A stretch of DNA of 64,000 nucleotides from Bacteroidetes bacterium GWF2_41_31 (GCA_001769215.1 MEOL01000035.1:62001-126000); one strand, 5' to 3'. Counted from the stretch's first letter, positions 24,457-33,739 are shown. Made by a program: numbers and translations. Notes: a model not told the origin generated them from the letters alone.

Positions 24457-25863
24457 TTATACTGCATGGCCTGTTTGATTAAAATTTAAGGTCATGGATG
24501 TCAGTTCCAGATAGATTTTCTGATAATCATAAGGTTCTCTTATCCCTTCAAATACCGTATTGCGGTATTTTAGGTTAGTTGAAAGTGCCCAACCGGCAGC
24601 AATTGGATTTTTGGTGGCCTTTAAAGTATTTAAGTATTTTCGCTTTAACACTTTCAAATCGAACATCCTGTCCCACTCTGCATGCATCAATTCGGTAAAC
24701 TCATCCACAGACATATTTACCGGATCAATAACGCAATTAAAGAAGGTGTATTTCTCCCACGCCTTTGGGTAATCCATGTTATTTATTCGGTTACTTTTAT
24801 AAAGGTTCTGGTAGGTAAGCGTACCAGGAAGTGGTGTAAGCATGCCTGGTTGAATGCAATCAACACCCGAATTAATAAAATAATCAGTTCTGTTGCGAAT
24901 GGTTTGTACCGTATCGGTGTCCAATCCATAAATAAAGCTTCCTAAAACAGCTATCCCGGCCTGGTGAAATGCATCGTACACTTTTTCGTAATTCTGTACA
25001 CCTACTTTAATATTTGTCAATTTTTCGGAAGCCACCAACTGTTCCACTATCTCCGACTCAATACCAAGCAATATCATGCGACATCCGGCTTGTGCCATCA
25101 GTTGCAGGGCTTCCGCATCCGTGGCCAGGTGCATTGAACAAAAGGTGTACCATTCCTTTTTAATACCGCTCTCAATAAAACCCCTACAAATATCTTTGGC
25201 CCGTTGAGCGTGTTTGGACCCATAGCCATAAAAATCATCATCAATAATATACAAACTTTTTTGAGGAATTCGCTTATACTCATCCACCACTTCCGCCACA
25301 TTTCGATACCTGTATTTTCGCCCGTTAAAGGTATGCACGCTACAGAAATCGCATTTCATAGGGCAACCCCGTGTAGTCTGCAAACTTCCAAAAGCATATT
25401 TAGAGCTATATAAATCGATGCGGGGCGGAGGCATCGAATATAAATCCTGCAATTCACTTTCATATATTTTTCTGAGACTTCCTTGCTTAAAATCATGGAG
25501 CAATTCTCTCCAAACACCTTCAGCTTCTCCCTTTACCACCACATCCACATATTTTAATGCTTCTTCGGGTAACATGGAAGCATGGATTCCACCCATCACG
25601 GTTGTAATATTTAACTCCCGGTAAATAGAAGCCAGTTCATACGCTCGTGTGGCTTGTGAAGTTAATCCTGTAAAACCTACCAGATCAGCTTTTTTTGCCT
25701 GAAACACATCAAAGCTTTCATCTAAAATTTCTATCTCCCAATCTGAGTCGGTCAGCGCGGCAATGATCCCCAGCCCCATTGGAGGAACACTAAAATCACC
25801 ATCATGATAAATCCCGGCCTTATAAGAGTTTCGGGGGTTAATTAAAAGTAGTTTTTTAGTCAT
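24457..25863 (-). CDS. Cobalamin-binding radical SAM protein, paralogue 1
   Basis: 468 residues. An N-terminal Rossmann-like B12-binding domain (about 1-140: L-L-L-I-N-P, A-D-L-V-G-F-T-G-L-T-S-Q, V-M-G-G-I-H-A-S-M-L-P) lacks the D-x-H-x-x-G histidine. The radical SAM core (about 170-380) has the 4Fe-4S motif T-T-R-G-C-P-M-K-C-D-F-C, followed by S-V-H-T-F-N-G. A C-terminal helical domain completes the class B methylase/cyclase architecture (HpnP/BchE/Grs-like). The reaction is unknown. It is one of three adjacent paralogues, separated from the next by 256 bp, and shares the S-V-H-T-F-N-G block with them and with the gene near 53.5 kb. Confidence 0.88.
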   Translation of the reverse strand: MTKKLLLINPRNSYKAGIYHDGDFSVPPMGLGIIAALTDSDWEIEILDESFDVFQAKKADLVGFTGLTSQATRAYELASIYRELNITTVMGGIHASMLPEEALKYVDVVVKGEAEGVWRELLHDFKQGSLRKIYESELQDLYSMPPPRIDLYSSKYAFGSLQTTRGCPMKCDFCSVHTFNGRKYRYRNVAEVVDEYKRIPQKSLYIIDDDFYGYGSKHAQRAKDICRGFIESGIKKEWYTFCSMHLATDAEALQLMAQAGCRMILLGIESEIVEQLVASEKLTNIKVGVQNYEKVYDAFHQAGIAVLGSFIYGLDTDTVQTIRNRTDYFINSGVDCIQPGMLTPLPGTLTYQNLYKSNRINNMDYPKAWEKYTFFNCVIDPVNMSVDEFTELMHAEWDRMFDLKVLKRKYLNTLKATKNPIAAGWALSTNLKYRNTVFEGIREPYDYQKIYLELTSMTLNFNQTGHAV

Positions 25864-26119
25864 CTTTAGCTATTTCTATTTCAATGTTTTAAATCAGTTT
25901 GGTGTTAATTTGCCACTTCCATACATGGTATTTTTAATATGCACTTGTTCCAAGAAAACAATAACAATAGCAGATTGGCTATTTTGTTTATTCTCCTAAT
26001 GTCATAATTGGGGTAAAGATATCTACAAATCCGTTTCAAAATAACTCCATTTTATTGATCTAATCCGGTTACAAAAATCATTTCTGGTAAATTGAATAAA
26101 CGACTATAAAGGTAGCGTA

Positions 26120-27493
26120 TTAGTCTCCTAAATATATTTGGTCGATAATGCTGATTCGCTCTCTTTTATTTTCAAAAACCAAATTGTAGTAATGCAGGTT
26201 CGAATTATACGACCACAAAGCGGCATCCGGATTGCGCGACTTTTTAAGTGCATTGAGGAATTTGCGCTTCAGGTTTTTTTCATCATACAATTTAGCCCAG
26301 TTTTTATTAATTTCGGAGGTTAATTCTTCCTGGGTCATGAGTGCCGGGCGATAAACAACTTCAACAAAATCGTAACGAGCCCAGTCTTCTGGAAAGTTTT
26401 TGTGAATCAGCCTGTCTTCAGCTACCATTCGGTTAAACAAAGGTGTCCCGGGAAGTGGGGTGAGTATGGAAGCCTGCATGGCATCGATGTCTGAATTTAA
26501 CATGTATTTCGTCCGGTTGGCGATGGTGAGAGGCGTGTCGGTATCCAACCCAAAAATAAAAGCACCTAAAACCGCTATTCCATGGGCGTGAATTTTTTGG
26601 TAAACCTCATCAAAGTGGGCGATTCCAATTTTCAGGTTGGTCCTTTTATTGGCCGACTCCAGCTGGTCGATGAGTTCTGATTCGATGCCTAAAAAAATCA
26701 TTTTACATCCCGCTTCGGCCGCAAAATGAAGCACCTCCTCATGGTCAGCGATATTCATGGAAGCTGCGCAGAGCCAGTCTTTTTTAATCCCGCGCCGAAT
26801 GATCTCCTGGCAGATTTCCAATACACGATCGGCTGATTTTTTCGTGTACCCTATCAGGTTATCATCCACGATATACACCCGCTGTTGAGGAATTTTCTCG
26901 AATTCATCCACCACCTCTTTCACCGGGCGAGCCCTGTACTGATGCCCATTAAACGTATGAACGGAGCAGAAATCGCAACTCATAGGGCACCCGCGTGTTG
27001 TTTGGACACTGCCAAACACGTAGCCTGGGTGGTATAAATCTATTCTGGGGAATGGTGAATCAACCAATGGCAATAAGTTCCCTTGATATCTTTTTTTTAG
27101 TGTACCGGATTCAAAATCATGAATAAGGGTTCCCCAAACGCTTTCAGCTTCACCAATCACAACAGAATCGGCATATTGCGCCGCTTCATCGGGCAACATC
27201 GACACATGAATCCCACCCATTACCGTGGATATGCCTTTTTCCTTATAAACTGAGGCCAGCTCATATGCACGTGTTACTTGTGAAGTAAGTGCCGTAATTC
27301 CAACCAAATCGGCTTCCCTGTATGTAAAACGTTCAAAATTCTCATCCACAACCTCAATCTCCCAATGTTCCGGGGTTAGCGCCGCGATAATGCCCAGAGC
27401 CATGGGCGGAAAAATACTTTGCTGATCGCGGATAAGTCCTCTTCGTTTTGTACTTAGTGGATTTATGAGTAGCAGTTTGTTTCTTTTTGTCAT
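26120..27493 (-). CDS. Cobalamin-binding radical SAM protein, paralogue 2
   Basis: 457 residues, same architecture as its neighbours: B12-binding domain (about 1-140), radical SAM core with R-G-C-P-M-S-C-D-F-C, and a C-terminal helical domain. Shared paralogue blocks include G-G-I-H-V-S-M-L-P-D-E-A, S-V-H-T-F-N-G-H-Q-Y-R-A-R and G-L-D-T-D-T-P-L-T-I-A-N-R. It starts 11 bp after the stop of paralogue 3, so these two form one transcript. Substrate unknown; tandem copies may act on successive positions of one lipid or polyisoprenoid, as in hopanoid or tetraether modification, but this is inference. Confidence 0.88.
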   Translation of the reverse strand: MTKRNKLLLINPLSTKRRGLIRDQQSIFPPMALGIIAALTPEHWEIEVVDENFERFTYREADLVGITALTSQVTRAYELASVYKEKGISTVMGGIHVSMLPDEAAQYADSVVIGEAESVWGTLIHDFESGTLKKRYQGNLLPLVDSPFPRIDLYHPGYVFGSVQTTRGCPMSCDFCSVHTFNGHQYRARPVKEVVDEFEKIPQQRVYIVDDNLIGYTKKSADRVLEICQEIIRRGIKKDWLCAASMNIADHEEVLHFAAEAGCKMIFLGIESELIDQLESANKRTNLKIGIAHFDEVYQKIHAHGIAVLGAFIFGLDTDTPLTIANRTKYMLNSDIDAMQASILTPLPGTPLFNRMVAEDRLIHKNFPEDWARYDFVEVVYRPALMTQEELTSEINKNWAKLYDEKNLKRKFLNALKKSRNPDAALWSYNSNLHYYNLVFENKRERISIIDQIYLGD

Positions 27494-27504
27494 CTTTCAG
27501 TTAA

Positions 27505-28902
27505 CTAAACAAAGGGGTTCGATTTGAAAGAAGATAACCCAAAGACATCCACCAGGTTGCGTACCGGACGTTCGCCCTCAAACGCCAGATTATAGTATTG
27601 CAGGTTGGAGCCATAGGACCAGATGCCAGCGGTGGCGCTCTTGGTCTGTTTAATGGTTCTGATAAATTTCTTCTTTAAGATGGGTTCGTTATACAGTTTG
27701 TCCCAGTTTTTTTTGATTTCCTCCATCATTTCCCCGCGTCCCATCAGATCGTGATTGAAAACCACTTCCGCGAAATGATAATGTTCCCAATCCTGGGGAA
27801 AATTGTTCAACACAATTTTATTTTCCCTGGTCATGCGGTCGAATAAACCTGTCCCTGGCAAGGGTGTCAGGATGGTGGATTGCACCGCGTCGATGGAAGC
27901 GTGGTTGATATACTCGGTACGTTGCGCCATGCTTTCAGGGGTGTCGGTCTCGAGCCCATAGATAAACGCGCCCAACACACTGATTCCATACTGATGAATT
28001 TTTTCAAATACCCTGTCATAGCTGTCGATGCCCATTTTCGCGTTCAGGTTCTTGTTCATGTCCTTCAACTGATCGAGGCGTTCCGATTCGATGCCCAGCA
28101 ATACCATCCGGCAGCCACTTTCGGCAGCGTATTTCAGCACTTCCTCGTTGTCGGCAAAATTCATGGAGGCAGAACAAAACCATTCTATTTTAATGCCGCG
28201 TTCAATGATTCCCTTGAAGAGTCGAATGGCCCGTTCCTGTGATCTTTTACCATATCCTATCAGGTTGTCATCAACAAAATAGACCAATGAATGGCTTATT
28301 GTCTCCAATTCATCCAACACTTCTTCGATGGGGCGTTGACGATAGGTGTTGCCATTAAACGTATGCACAGAACAAAAATCGCACCGCATGGGACAGCCAC
28401 GTGATGTCTGAATGCTTGCAAACTTATAATCGGGATGAAACAACTGACGTGCGGGTAAGGTTGCATTTTCCATAGGAAGCATTTGACCCATGTAGGATGT
28501 TTTCATTTCCCCCCGTTCAAAATCTTCGATCAGGGTTAACCATACACTCTCCACTTCTCCTACCACCACGCTATCACAGAAACTGATGGCTTCATCAGGT
28601 ACCATGGAGGCATGTATTCCACCAATAACCGTTGGAATACCCTTTTCGCGGTAGATGGCTGCCAGTTCATAAGCCCTGGTCACACTGGATGTAAGCGCGG
28701 TAAAGCCAACCAAATCAGCCTCTTTAAAAGCAAATTGTTCGAAATTCTCGTCAAGGATTTCCACTTCCCAGCGATCGGGAGTAAGGGTGGCAATGATACC
28801 TAAACCAATGGGGGGATAGATGACATGTTTGTGAATAATCAAGCCTTTACGTGTGGAGTTTAGCGGATTGATGAGCAGTAATTTTCGTTTTCTTTCAGTC
28901 AT
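27505..28902 (-). CDS. Cobalamin-binding radical SAM protein, paralogue 3
   Basis: 465 residues from the ATG at 28902 (MTERKRKLLLINP). A longer frame to 28944 is open, but a TATCTTTG promoter element at 28924-28931 makes 28902 the start. It has the B12-binding domain, the radical SAM motif S-R-G-C-P-M-R-C-D-F-C-S-V-H-T-F-N-G and the C-terminal helical domain. It is the promoter-proximal gene of the minus-strand radical SAM group; a flippase and a sulfotransferase are transcribed divergently from the same intergenic region. Confidence 0.88.
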   Translation of the reverse strand: MTERKRKLLLINPLNSTRKGLIIHKHVIYPPIGLGIIATLTPDRWEVEILDENFEQFAFKEADLVGFTALTSSVTRAYELAAIYREKGIPTVIGGIHASMVPDEAISFCDSVVVGEVESVWLTLIEDFERGEMKTSYMGQMLPMENATLPARQLFHPDYKFASIQTSRGCPMRCDFCSVHTFNGNTYRQRPIEEVLDELETISHSLVYFVDDNLIGYGKRSQERAIRLFKGIIERGIKIEWFCSASMNFADNEEVLKYAAESGCRMVLLGIESERLDQLKDMNKNLNAKMGIDSYDRVFEKIHQYGISVLGAFIYGLETDTPESMAQRTEYINHASIDAVQSTILTPLPGTGLFDRMTRENKIVLNNFPQDWEHYHFAEVVFNHDLMGRGEMMEEIKKNWDKLYNEPILKKKFIRTIKQTKSATAGIWSYGSNLQYYNLAFEGERPVRNLVDVFGLSSFKSNPFV

Positions 28903-28923
28903 GTAGAATATGCATCTTTGAGG

Positions 28924-28931
28924 CAAAGATA
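28924..28931 (-). promoter_or_regulatory. -7 element for the radical SAM tandem
   Basis: Minus-strand TATCTTTG, 22 bp before the ATG at 28902; decides the start of paralogue 3. Confidence 0.6.
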
Positions 28932-29045
28932 AGGAATTATACAAAAAGGGGATGGATAACTTAAGATGGTAAAGTGACGAGACTTAGCATGCTTCATATC
29001 CTAAAAAAACCGACCTTTGCTTACTTCGAAGATTAACCAGAGTCC

Positions 29046-30353
29046 ATGGCAAAAAGGGGATTTTTTCGTGATTTTATGGGAGTGCTCAACAGCAATATGG
29101 TTTCGCTGGTAAGTGCTCTGCTAATGGTTGTTGTCCTTACCCGTGTATTGGGCACAGAAGGTTATGGGGCATACAATGCCTTAATCGTAGTGCCGCTTAT
29201 TGTGGTTAGCCTCACGCACCTGGGTATTCGCGGTGCATCCATCTATCTGATTGGCAGTAAAAAATATGATGAAAACCACTTGGTTTCTTCCATTGTGTTT
29301 ATCCTCATCGGTTCAAGCACAATTGGTATTTTGTTAAGTGCCATTGGATTTTATTTCTACCGGGAGCCTTCATTTACACTCCTGTTGATCTCACTCGTGC
29401 TTTTTGTGATCCCGTTCAGGCTGGCCACCATCTATGTCGGCGGTGTATTTTTGGGAAAAGACGAAATCAAAAAGTCGAACCAACTTAATTGGATGATCAA
29501 TGTGATTAACCTGGTGTTGGCAGCAGTCCTGGTTTGGTGGCTGGATTATGGGTTGTTGGGAGCTGTAATAGCCACATTGGCGGCCAACGCGTGGGTAGCT
29601 ATGGTAGCCATGCGAATGCTTACTAAGAATTTCGAAATCAAAATAATGTATCACCCGGTGATTGTTAAGCATTTACTCAGGATGGGCCTATTGTTTTCGA
29701 TGTCATTTTTTATTCTGCAGCTAAACTATAAGGTAGATATTTTGCTGCTCGAAAAACTTTCTACTGTAAACGAAGTGGGTTTATATGCATTGGCTACCCA
29801 GATTGCAGAACAATTGTGGCAAATCCCTTTGGCTGTTGGCATTGTATTGTTCAGCCGGACTTCAAATGATGGAGGACAAATATTACCTTCTTCGGTTATT
29901 GCTCTCACCAGAACCATCTTTATTATTGTCTTCATCATGGCTGCCGCTTTATTTATCCTCGCTCCATTTGTTATTCCTTTGGTTTTTGGAAATGCATTTT
30001 CTGCCAGCAGCCTCATGTTACAAATTATTCTACCCGGAGTTGTTATTCTGACCTTCTTCAGGGTGTTAAGCGGACAGTTGGCGGGCATGGGGAAGCCTCA
30101 GGTGACCTTGTATATCTTTGGTCCGGCCCTGGTGATTAATATCCTTTTAAACTTTCTTTGGATTCCTGGTTATGGCGGAAAAGGAGCGGCCATGGCCTCC
30201 AATGTAAGTTACCTGATCGGGTCGCTGGGGTATTGGATTTACTATGCGAGACTGCATCAGCTGTCGTTGTTTGAGTTGTTTCATTTCAGAAAAACTGATT
30301 TTGATTCATTGAACAAACTCATTAAAAAAGTAACAAAAAAATGGACAATCTAA
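29046..30353 (+). CDS. Polysaccharide/lipid-linked sugar flippase (MOP superfamily)
   Basis: 435 residues with about 12-14 membrane helices. Start V-S-L-V-S-A-L-L-M-V-V-V-L-T-R-V-L-G-T-E-G-Y-G-A-Y matches the N-terminus of Wzx/PST-type flippases. Such proteins move lipid-linked oligosaccharides or similar amphiphiles across the inner membrane. The sulfotransferase gene begins 13 bp before its stop, so the two are co-translated. Divergent from the radical SAM genes with a 143-bp shared intergenic region, which suggests a common pathway. Confidence 0.87.
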   Translation: MAKRGFFRDFMGVLNSNMVSLVSALLMVVVLTRVLGTEGYGAYNALIVVPLIVVSLTHLGIRGASIYLIGSKKYDENHLVSSIVFILIGSSTIGILLSAIGFYFYREPSFTLLLISLVLFVIPFRLATIYVGGVFLGKDEIKKSNQLNWMINVINLVLAAVLVWWLDYGLLGAVIATLAANAWVAMVAMRMLTKNFEIKIMYHPVIVKHLLRMGLLFSMSFFILQLNYKVDILLLEKLSTVNEVGLYALATQIAEQLWQIPLAVGIVLFSRTSNDGGQILPSSVIALTRTIFIIVFIMAAALFILAPFVIPLVFGNAFSASSLMLQIILPGVVILTFFRVLSGQLAGMGKPQVTLYIFGPALVINILLNFLWIPGYGGKGAAMASNVSYLIGSLGYWIYYARLHQLSLFELFHFRKTDFDSLNKLIKKVTKKWTI

Positions 30354-31423
30354 ACAACATCCCATTTTTGTTTATCGTGGGCCGGCCAAGGTCGGGAACC
30401 ACGCTCCTGCGTACCTTATTTGATGCACATTCCAATGTGGTTATCCCGCCTGAATGCCAGTTTGTTGTAAACCTTTACGGGAAATATGGCAAAAAAACAC
30501 ATTGGTCAAAATCAGACCTCGAACACTTTTTTCAGGATTTACAAACACAATGGCGCTTTGATACATGGAAACTGGACAGCAAGTTGCTGAGGCAAATCCT
30601 GCTTGAGTTGGAGGGACAAAATCTATACGGGAATATTTGTAAAACAGTATATGCCGTGTATCCATCGTTGTATCCAAAAGAAAACATACTTCTTTTTGGT
30701 GATAAAAATCCTGGCTATACCATTTACACCAAACGATTGTTAAAGATCTTTCCCAACTCAAAGTTTATTCATATCACCCGTGACTACCGCGACAATTTTG
30801 TTTCCATCAAAAACGTGGATTTTGAACTGCCCATTCCATCGTTGGTGGCACAAAAATGGGTATATTTTTCCCGGAAGATCCATCAGGAAGCCAGAAAAAA
30901 CCCTGAAGCCTATTTTCATATCCGTTACGAGGACCTGGTGAACAAACCTGAGGAATCCCTTAAAGCCATGTGTGCCTTCACAGGGATTTCGTTTCAACCG
31001 GATGTGCTTAATTTCCATGAGAAAAAGGACGACTTCGTCAATCTCTACCCGAAAGGACTCCTGCAAAAATACCATAGCAGCCTGTTAAACCAAATAAATA
31101 CCAGCCGCATAGGGTTATGGAAAAAGGAACTCACCGATAAAGAAGTCAGGCAATTAGATTACACTGTCGGGTCACTTGCCGAAACAATCGGCTACGAAAG
31201 AGCATATCACGATTTCGGATCCGCCGTTGTGTTGCAGACTTTACCGGGAAGAACCATCGCGGCCCTGCTGTATTTGGCTACCCAATTGGTCGACAAACTC
31301 CCTTCTTCTATCCGAATGAACATTCTCAGCAAAGGCCCAAGGGCTTTGGGGACTGCGTTTCTTAAGGTCTTTAATCCTAAAAAACTCAGGGAGATAAATA
31401 AGGCGCTGGTTGATTACAAATAA
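30341..31423 (+). CDS. PAPS-dependent sulfotransferase, copy 1
   Basis: 360 residues, Sulfotransfer_1/3-type. The 5'-phosphosulfate loop G-R-P-R-S-G-T-T-L-L-R-T-L is at about residues 12-26 and the 3'-phosphate motif I-H-I-T-R-D-Y-R-D-N-F-V-S at about 140-155. No signal peptide; it would act in the cytosol, possibly on a membrane-bound acceptor given the hydrophobic/basic C-terminus. It is a close paralogue of the gene at 54923, which also stands beside a radical SAM gene. The gene overlaps the flippase gene and ends at a strong terminator. Confidence 0.88.
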   Translation: MDNLNNIPFLFIVGRPRSGTTLLRTLFDAHSNVVIPPECQFVVNLYGKYGKKTHWSKSDLEHFFQDLQTQWRFDTWKLDSKLLRQILLELEGQNLYGNICKTVYAVYPSLYPKENILLFGDKNPGYTIYTKRLLKIFPNSKFIHITRDYRDNFVSIKNVDFELPIPSLVAQKWVYFSRKIHQEARKNPEAYFHIRYEDLVNKPEESLKAMCAFTGISFQPDVLNFHEKKDDFVNLYPKGLLQKYHSSLLNQINTSRIGLWKKELTDKEVRQLDYTVGSLAETIGYERAYHDFGSAVVLQTLPGRTIAALLYLATQLVDKLPSSIRMNILSKGPRALGTAFLKVFNPKKLREINKALVDYK

Positions 31424-31459
31424 AAAAGCCTTGTAACCGGCATGTTACAAGGCTTTTTA
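31424..31459. terminator. Strong bidirectional terminator after sulfotransferase copy 1
   Basis: AAAAAGCCTTGTAAC and GTTACAAGGCTTTTT form a 15-bp perfect stem around CGGCAT, directly after the stop codon. Confidence 0.9.
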
Positions 31460-31491
31460 GGCGGGCTTTTTTGTCGGATCTTATCCGACCT

Positions 31492-31674
31492 TTAAAGGAA
31501 AAAGGATCGCTCATTAATAATAGAGTAAAGTCGAAACCGTTTCTTGCCCATAGGCTCAAAAAAATAGACTTTACTGTCTTTAGTGAAAATGCTGGCATTC
31601 ACATCTTTCACATTCTTTTCAACCAAACCATTTGTTTCAATTTGCCTAATCGAATAGTATTGATTTACTTCCAT
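31492..31674 (-). CDS. Small protein of unknown function downstream of a zinc ribbon gene
   Basis: 60 residues beginning M-E-V-N-Q-Y-Y-S-I-R-Q-I-E-T-N-G, with alternating hydrophobic/polar residues suggesting a small beta-rich domain (D-S-K-V-Y-F-F-E-P). It starts 10 bp after the stop of the zinc ribbon gene on the same strand, which supports it as a real gene. A competing minus-strand frame at 31386-31598 overlaps it and the terminator and is less credible. Confidence 0.45.
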   Translation of the reverse strand: MEVNQYYSIRQIETNGLVEKNVKDVNASIFTKDSKVYFFEPMGKKRFRLYSIINERSFFL

Positions 31675-31684
31675 AGCAGGATAA

Positions 31685-31837
31685 TTATTTCATTTTTAAT
31701 AGATACCCATCCTTTTTACAGATAGGGCATTGTGAATCTTTTATAATACTGATATAACCACACCGATCGCACTTGTAGTACTTTTGGTACTGCACCTTCT
31801 TTTTTTCAGGACTTTTCTTAGAGCTAAAGGTAAACAT
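31685..31837 (-). CDS. 50-residue zinc ribbon protein
   Basis: ATG at 31837, stop at 31685-31687. After a Lys-rich N-terminus the sequence has Y-K-C-D-R-C-G-Y and S-Q-C-P-I-C-K-K, two C-x2-C knuckles separated by 12 residues, i.e. a complete rubredoxin/zinc-ribbon-like fold. It probably binds Zn (or Fe) and is too small for an enzyme on its own. Followed by the 60-residue gene; both are oriented towards the terminator at 31424-31459. Confidence 0.6.
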   Translation of the reverse strand: MFTFSSKKSPEKKKVQYQKYYKCDRCGYISIIKDSQCPICKKDGYLLKMK

Positions 31838-32150
31838 CTTATCAGCGTTTTTCCTTTATTGGCAATCCACGTGCCAAAGTGGAATTATGAGAGAAATTGA
31901 ATTCTAAATAACACATAATGTGAAGATTAAAAATTACAATTTAAATTAAAAAACAACTGGACTGTTTTTAGATTACGATTTCGGGGAGTTTTTCTTTCTA
32001 CATTTGTGGATAGAATTACGATATCGTAATACATTTTGATGATCACCCGCCACGTTTTAATGCTGTTTGTTAATCAATGTTACTATTTTTGTAAAAAAAA
32101 AGCAACTTTATTCGATTAAAGAAACCGCATAAACAACTGGAGATACTACC
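31838..32150. other. AT-rich gene-free stretch
   Basis: About 310 bp with no convincing coding frame. It contains the likely upstream region of the minus-strand zinc ribbon gene and a TATTTTTG element for the thioredoxin-like gene; no other structure was seen. Confidence 0.55.
32084..32091 (+). promoter_or_regulatory. -7 element for the thioredoxin-like T9SS protein
   Basis: TATTTTTG, 59 bp upstream of the ATG at 32151. Confidence 0.5.
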
Positions 32151-32939
32151 ATGAAAAAATTTACGCTTTTCATTTTATCTATTTTCTATCTTTCCGCTTT
32201 TTCACAAACAACACTCACTGAGGCAGTTGACTTTCATGTTAAAACCATTGATGGAGAAACCATATATCTTTTTCCATTGCTCGACGATCAGCAGCAGATC
32301 GTTGTGATTGATTTTTTCTCAACCTCTTGCGGACCTTGTCAGGATTACGCCCCTGATTTTCAGGCTTGTTACGAAAAGTTTGGTTCAAACCAGGGCAATG
32401 TGTATTTCATGGGCTTAAATTGGGGAAATGACAATGAGGGCGTGCGCGAATTTGATTCCATTTTTGGACTAACTTATCCTTCTGTTAGCGGAAGTCAGGG
32501 TGGCGGCAACCTGGTTTATACGGATTATAATATACTTTCGTATCCAACCGTAATTGTGATCACTCCGGATCATCAAATTGTTGAACAGTATATTTGGCTT
32601 CCTGACGAGGCAAATATTACCCAGGCAATTGTCAACGTCGGTGGTTTAATCGTTGGTGTGAACGAACCATATAAAAGAGAAAACAGCATTCAGGTTTTCC
32701 CTCAGCCTGCCCATGATTTCGTGAATGTGTCGTTGGAGGTAAAGAATGGAATTAGCATCAACTTTAACCTGTATCAACTTACTGGCAAATTGATTTATTC
32801 TCAAAATTTTCAGGCACACTCGGATGGAATTGAGCAAGTACGCATACCACTTACCGGCCTGGCTGATGGAATGTACCTATTAAAAATAGGCGATGAAGCA
32901 GGTCCGATAACGACCCGAAAAATGACAGTGGTCAACTGA
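32151..32939 (+). CDS. Secreted thioredoxin-like protein with T9SS type A sorting domain
   Basis: 262 residues. Signal peptide about 1-19 (F-I-L-S-I-F-Y-L-S-A-F-S-Q). A TlpA/AhpC-like thioredoxin domain (about 24-165) has the redox motif S-C-G-P-C and the cis-proline segment S-Y-P-T-V. Residues about 185-262 are a Por-secretion C-terminal domain: V-F-P-Q-P-A-H-D-F-V-N-V-S, then L-A-D-G-M-Y-L-L-K-I and R-K-M-T-V-V-N at the end. It is expected to be exported by type IX secretion. Its stop is 2 bp from the convergent stop of the BMC operon's last gene, with no terminator between. Confidence 0.9.
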   Translation: MKKFTLFILSIFYLSAFSQTTLTEAVDFHVKTIDGETIYLFPLLDDQQQIVVIDFFSTSCGPCQDYAPDFQACYEKFGSNQGNVYFMGLNWGNDNEGVREFDSIFGLTYPSVSGSQGGGNLVYTDYNILSYPTVIVITPDHQIVEQYIWLPDEANITQAIVNVGGLIVGVNEPYKRENSIQVFPQPAHDFVNVSLEVKNGISINFNLYQLTGKLIYSQNFQAHSDGIEQVRIPLTGLADGMYLLKIGDEAGPITTRKMTVVN

Positions 32940-32941
32940 TT

Positions 32942-33739
32942 TTAATAACTTCCGCTGGCTGGTCCTCCTGTTACAATGGCCACGCTCGCTCCGGCTCCGA
33001 TGCGGGTAGCGCCAGCATTGATCATGGCGATGGCTTTTTTGAAGTCGCGGATACCGCCACTGGCTTTTACACCCATCTTAGGACCTACAACCCTGCGCAT
33101 GAGGGCAACGTCTTCAACGGTAGCACCACTTCCCGTAAAACCTGTACTCGTTTTTACAAAATCGGCTCCGGCTTTCTTTGAAATTTCACATGCCAATATT
33201 TTTTCGGTATCGGTCAACAAGGATGTTTCAATAATCACTTTCATGATGGTATTGTTTCGGCAAACCCTTTTAATGGCGCGGATATCCTCTTCAACCAGTT
33301 TTAAGTTTCCCGATTTAAGAGCGCTGGTGTTGATTACCATATCCAGTTCATGTGCACCATTGGCCAATGCATTCCTTGCTTCAAATGCCTTGCTTCGGGT
33401 ATCCATCTCCCCCAATGGAAAACCAATGACAGAGCATACTTTTACAGATGAACCTCTCAGTTTTTTTGCAACAAAAGGAACCCAGGATGAATTTACGCAA
33501 ACCGATTTAAAATGATACTGTAAAGCCTCATCGCATAACTTTGTAAACTGTTCCTCGGTGGCTCCCGGCTTTAATAATGTGTGATCAAGGTATCCGGCTA
33601 ATTCTTCAGGGGTTATGCTGCCTCCGGGAGTATTTTTGCCCGACGTGCTACTTTCAACAGCACCATCGGTAAACTTCATTTTTTCAAGCTTCGAAAGAAT
33701 CTCTTTCGTAATTTTTTCTATCAATTCGTTCTCTTCCAT
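32942..33739 (-). CDS. deoC: BMC-associated deoxyribose-phosphate aldolase with encapsulation peptide
   Basis: 265 residues. Residues 1-21 form an amphipathic helix (I-E-K-I-T-K-E-I-L-S-K-L-E-K) and 24-42 a Ser/Thr/Gly linker, the layout of a BMC encapsulation peptide; ordinary DeoC is about 215-225 residues and lacks this. The class I aldolase domain (about 45-262) has the Schiff-base lysine K196 (D-F-V-K-T-S-T-G-F), the relay K225 (G-V-K-A-S-G-G-I-R) and D133. It cleaves 2-deoxyribose-5-phosphate to glyceraldehyde-3-phosphate and acetaldehyde. It is the last gene of the microcompartment operon, 6 bp after the isomerase gene. Confidence 0.93.
   Translation of the reverse strand: MEENELIEKITKEILSKLEKMKFTDGAVESSTSGKNTPGGSITPEELAGYLDHTLLKPGATEEQFTKLCDEALQYHFKSVCVNSSWVPFVAKKLRGSSVKVCSVIGFPLGEMDTRSKAFEARNALANGAHELDMVINTSALKSGNLKLVEEDIRAIKRVCRNNTIMKVIIETSLLTDTEKILACEISKKAGADFVKTSTGFTGSGATVEDVALMRRVVGPKMGVKASGGIRDFKKAIAMINAGATRIGAGASVAIVTGGPASGSY

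Noticed and set aside
31386-31598. 70-codon minus-strand frame over the terminator
   Set aside because: It spans the strong terminator at 31424-31459 and overlaps the sulfotransferase 3' end; the frame at 31492-31674 is better placed behind the zinc ribbon gene.
32976-33515. 179-codon plus-strand open frame inside deoC
   Set aside because: Antisense to a clear DeoC domain; its residues mirror the codon pattern of the real gene.
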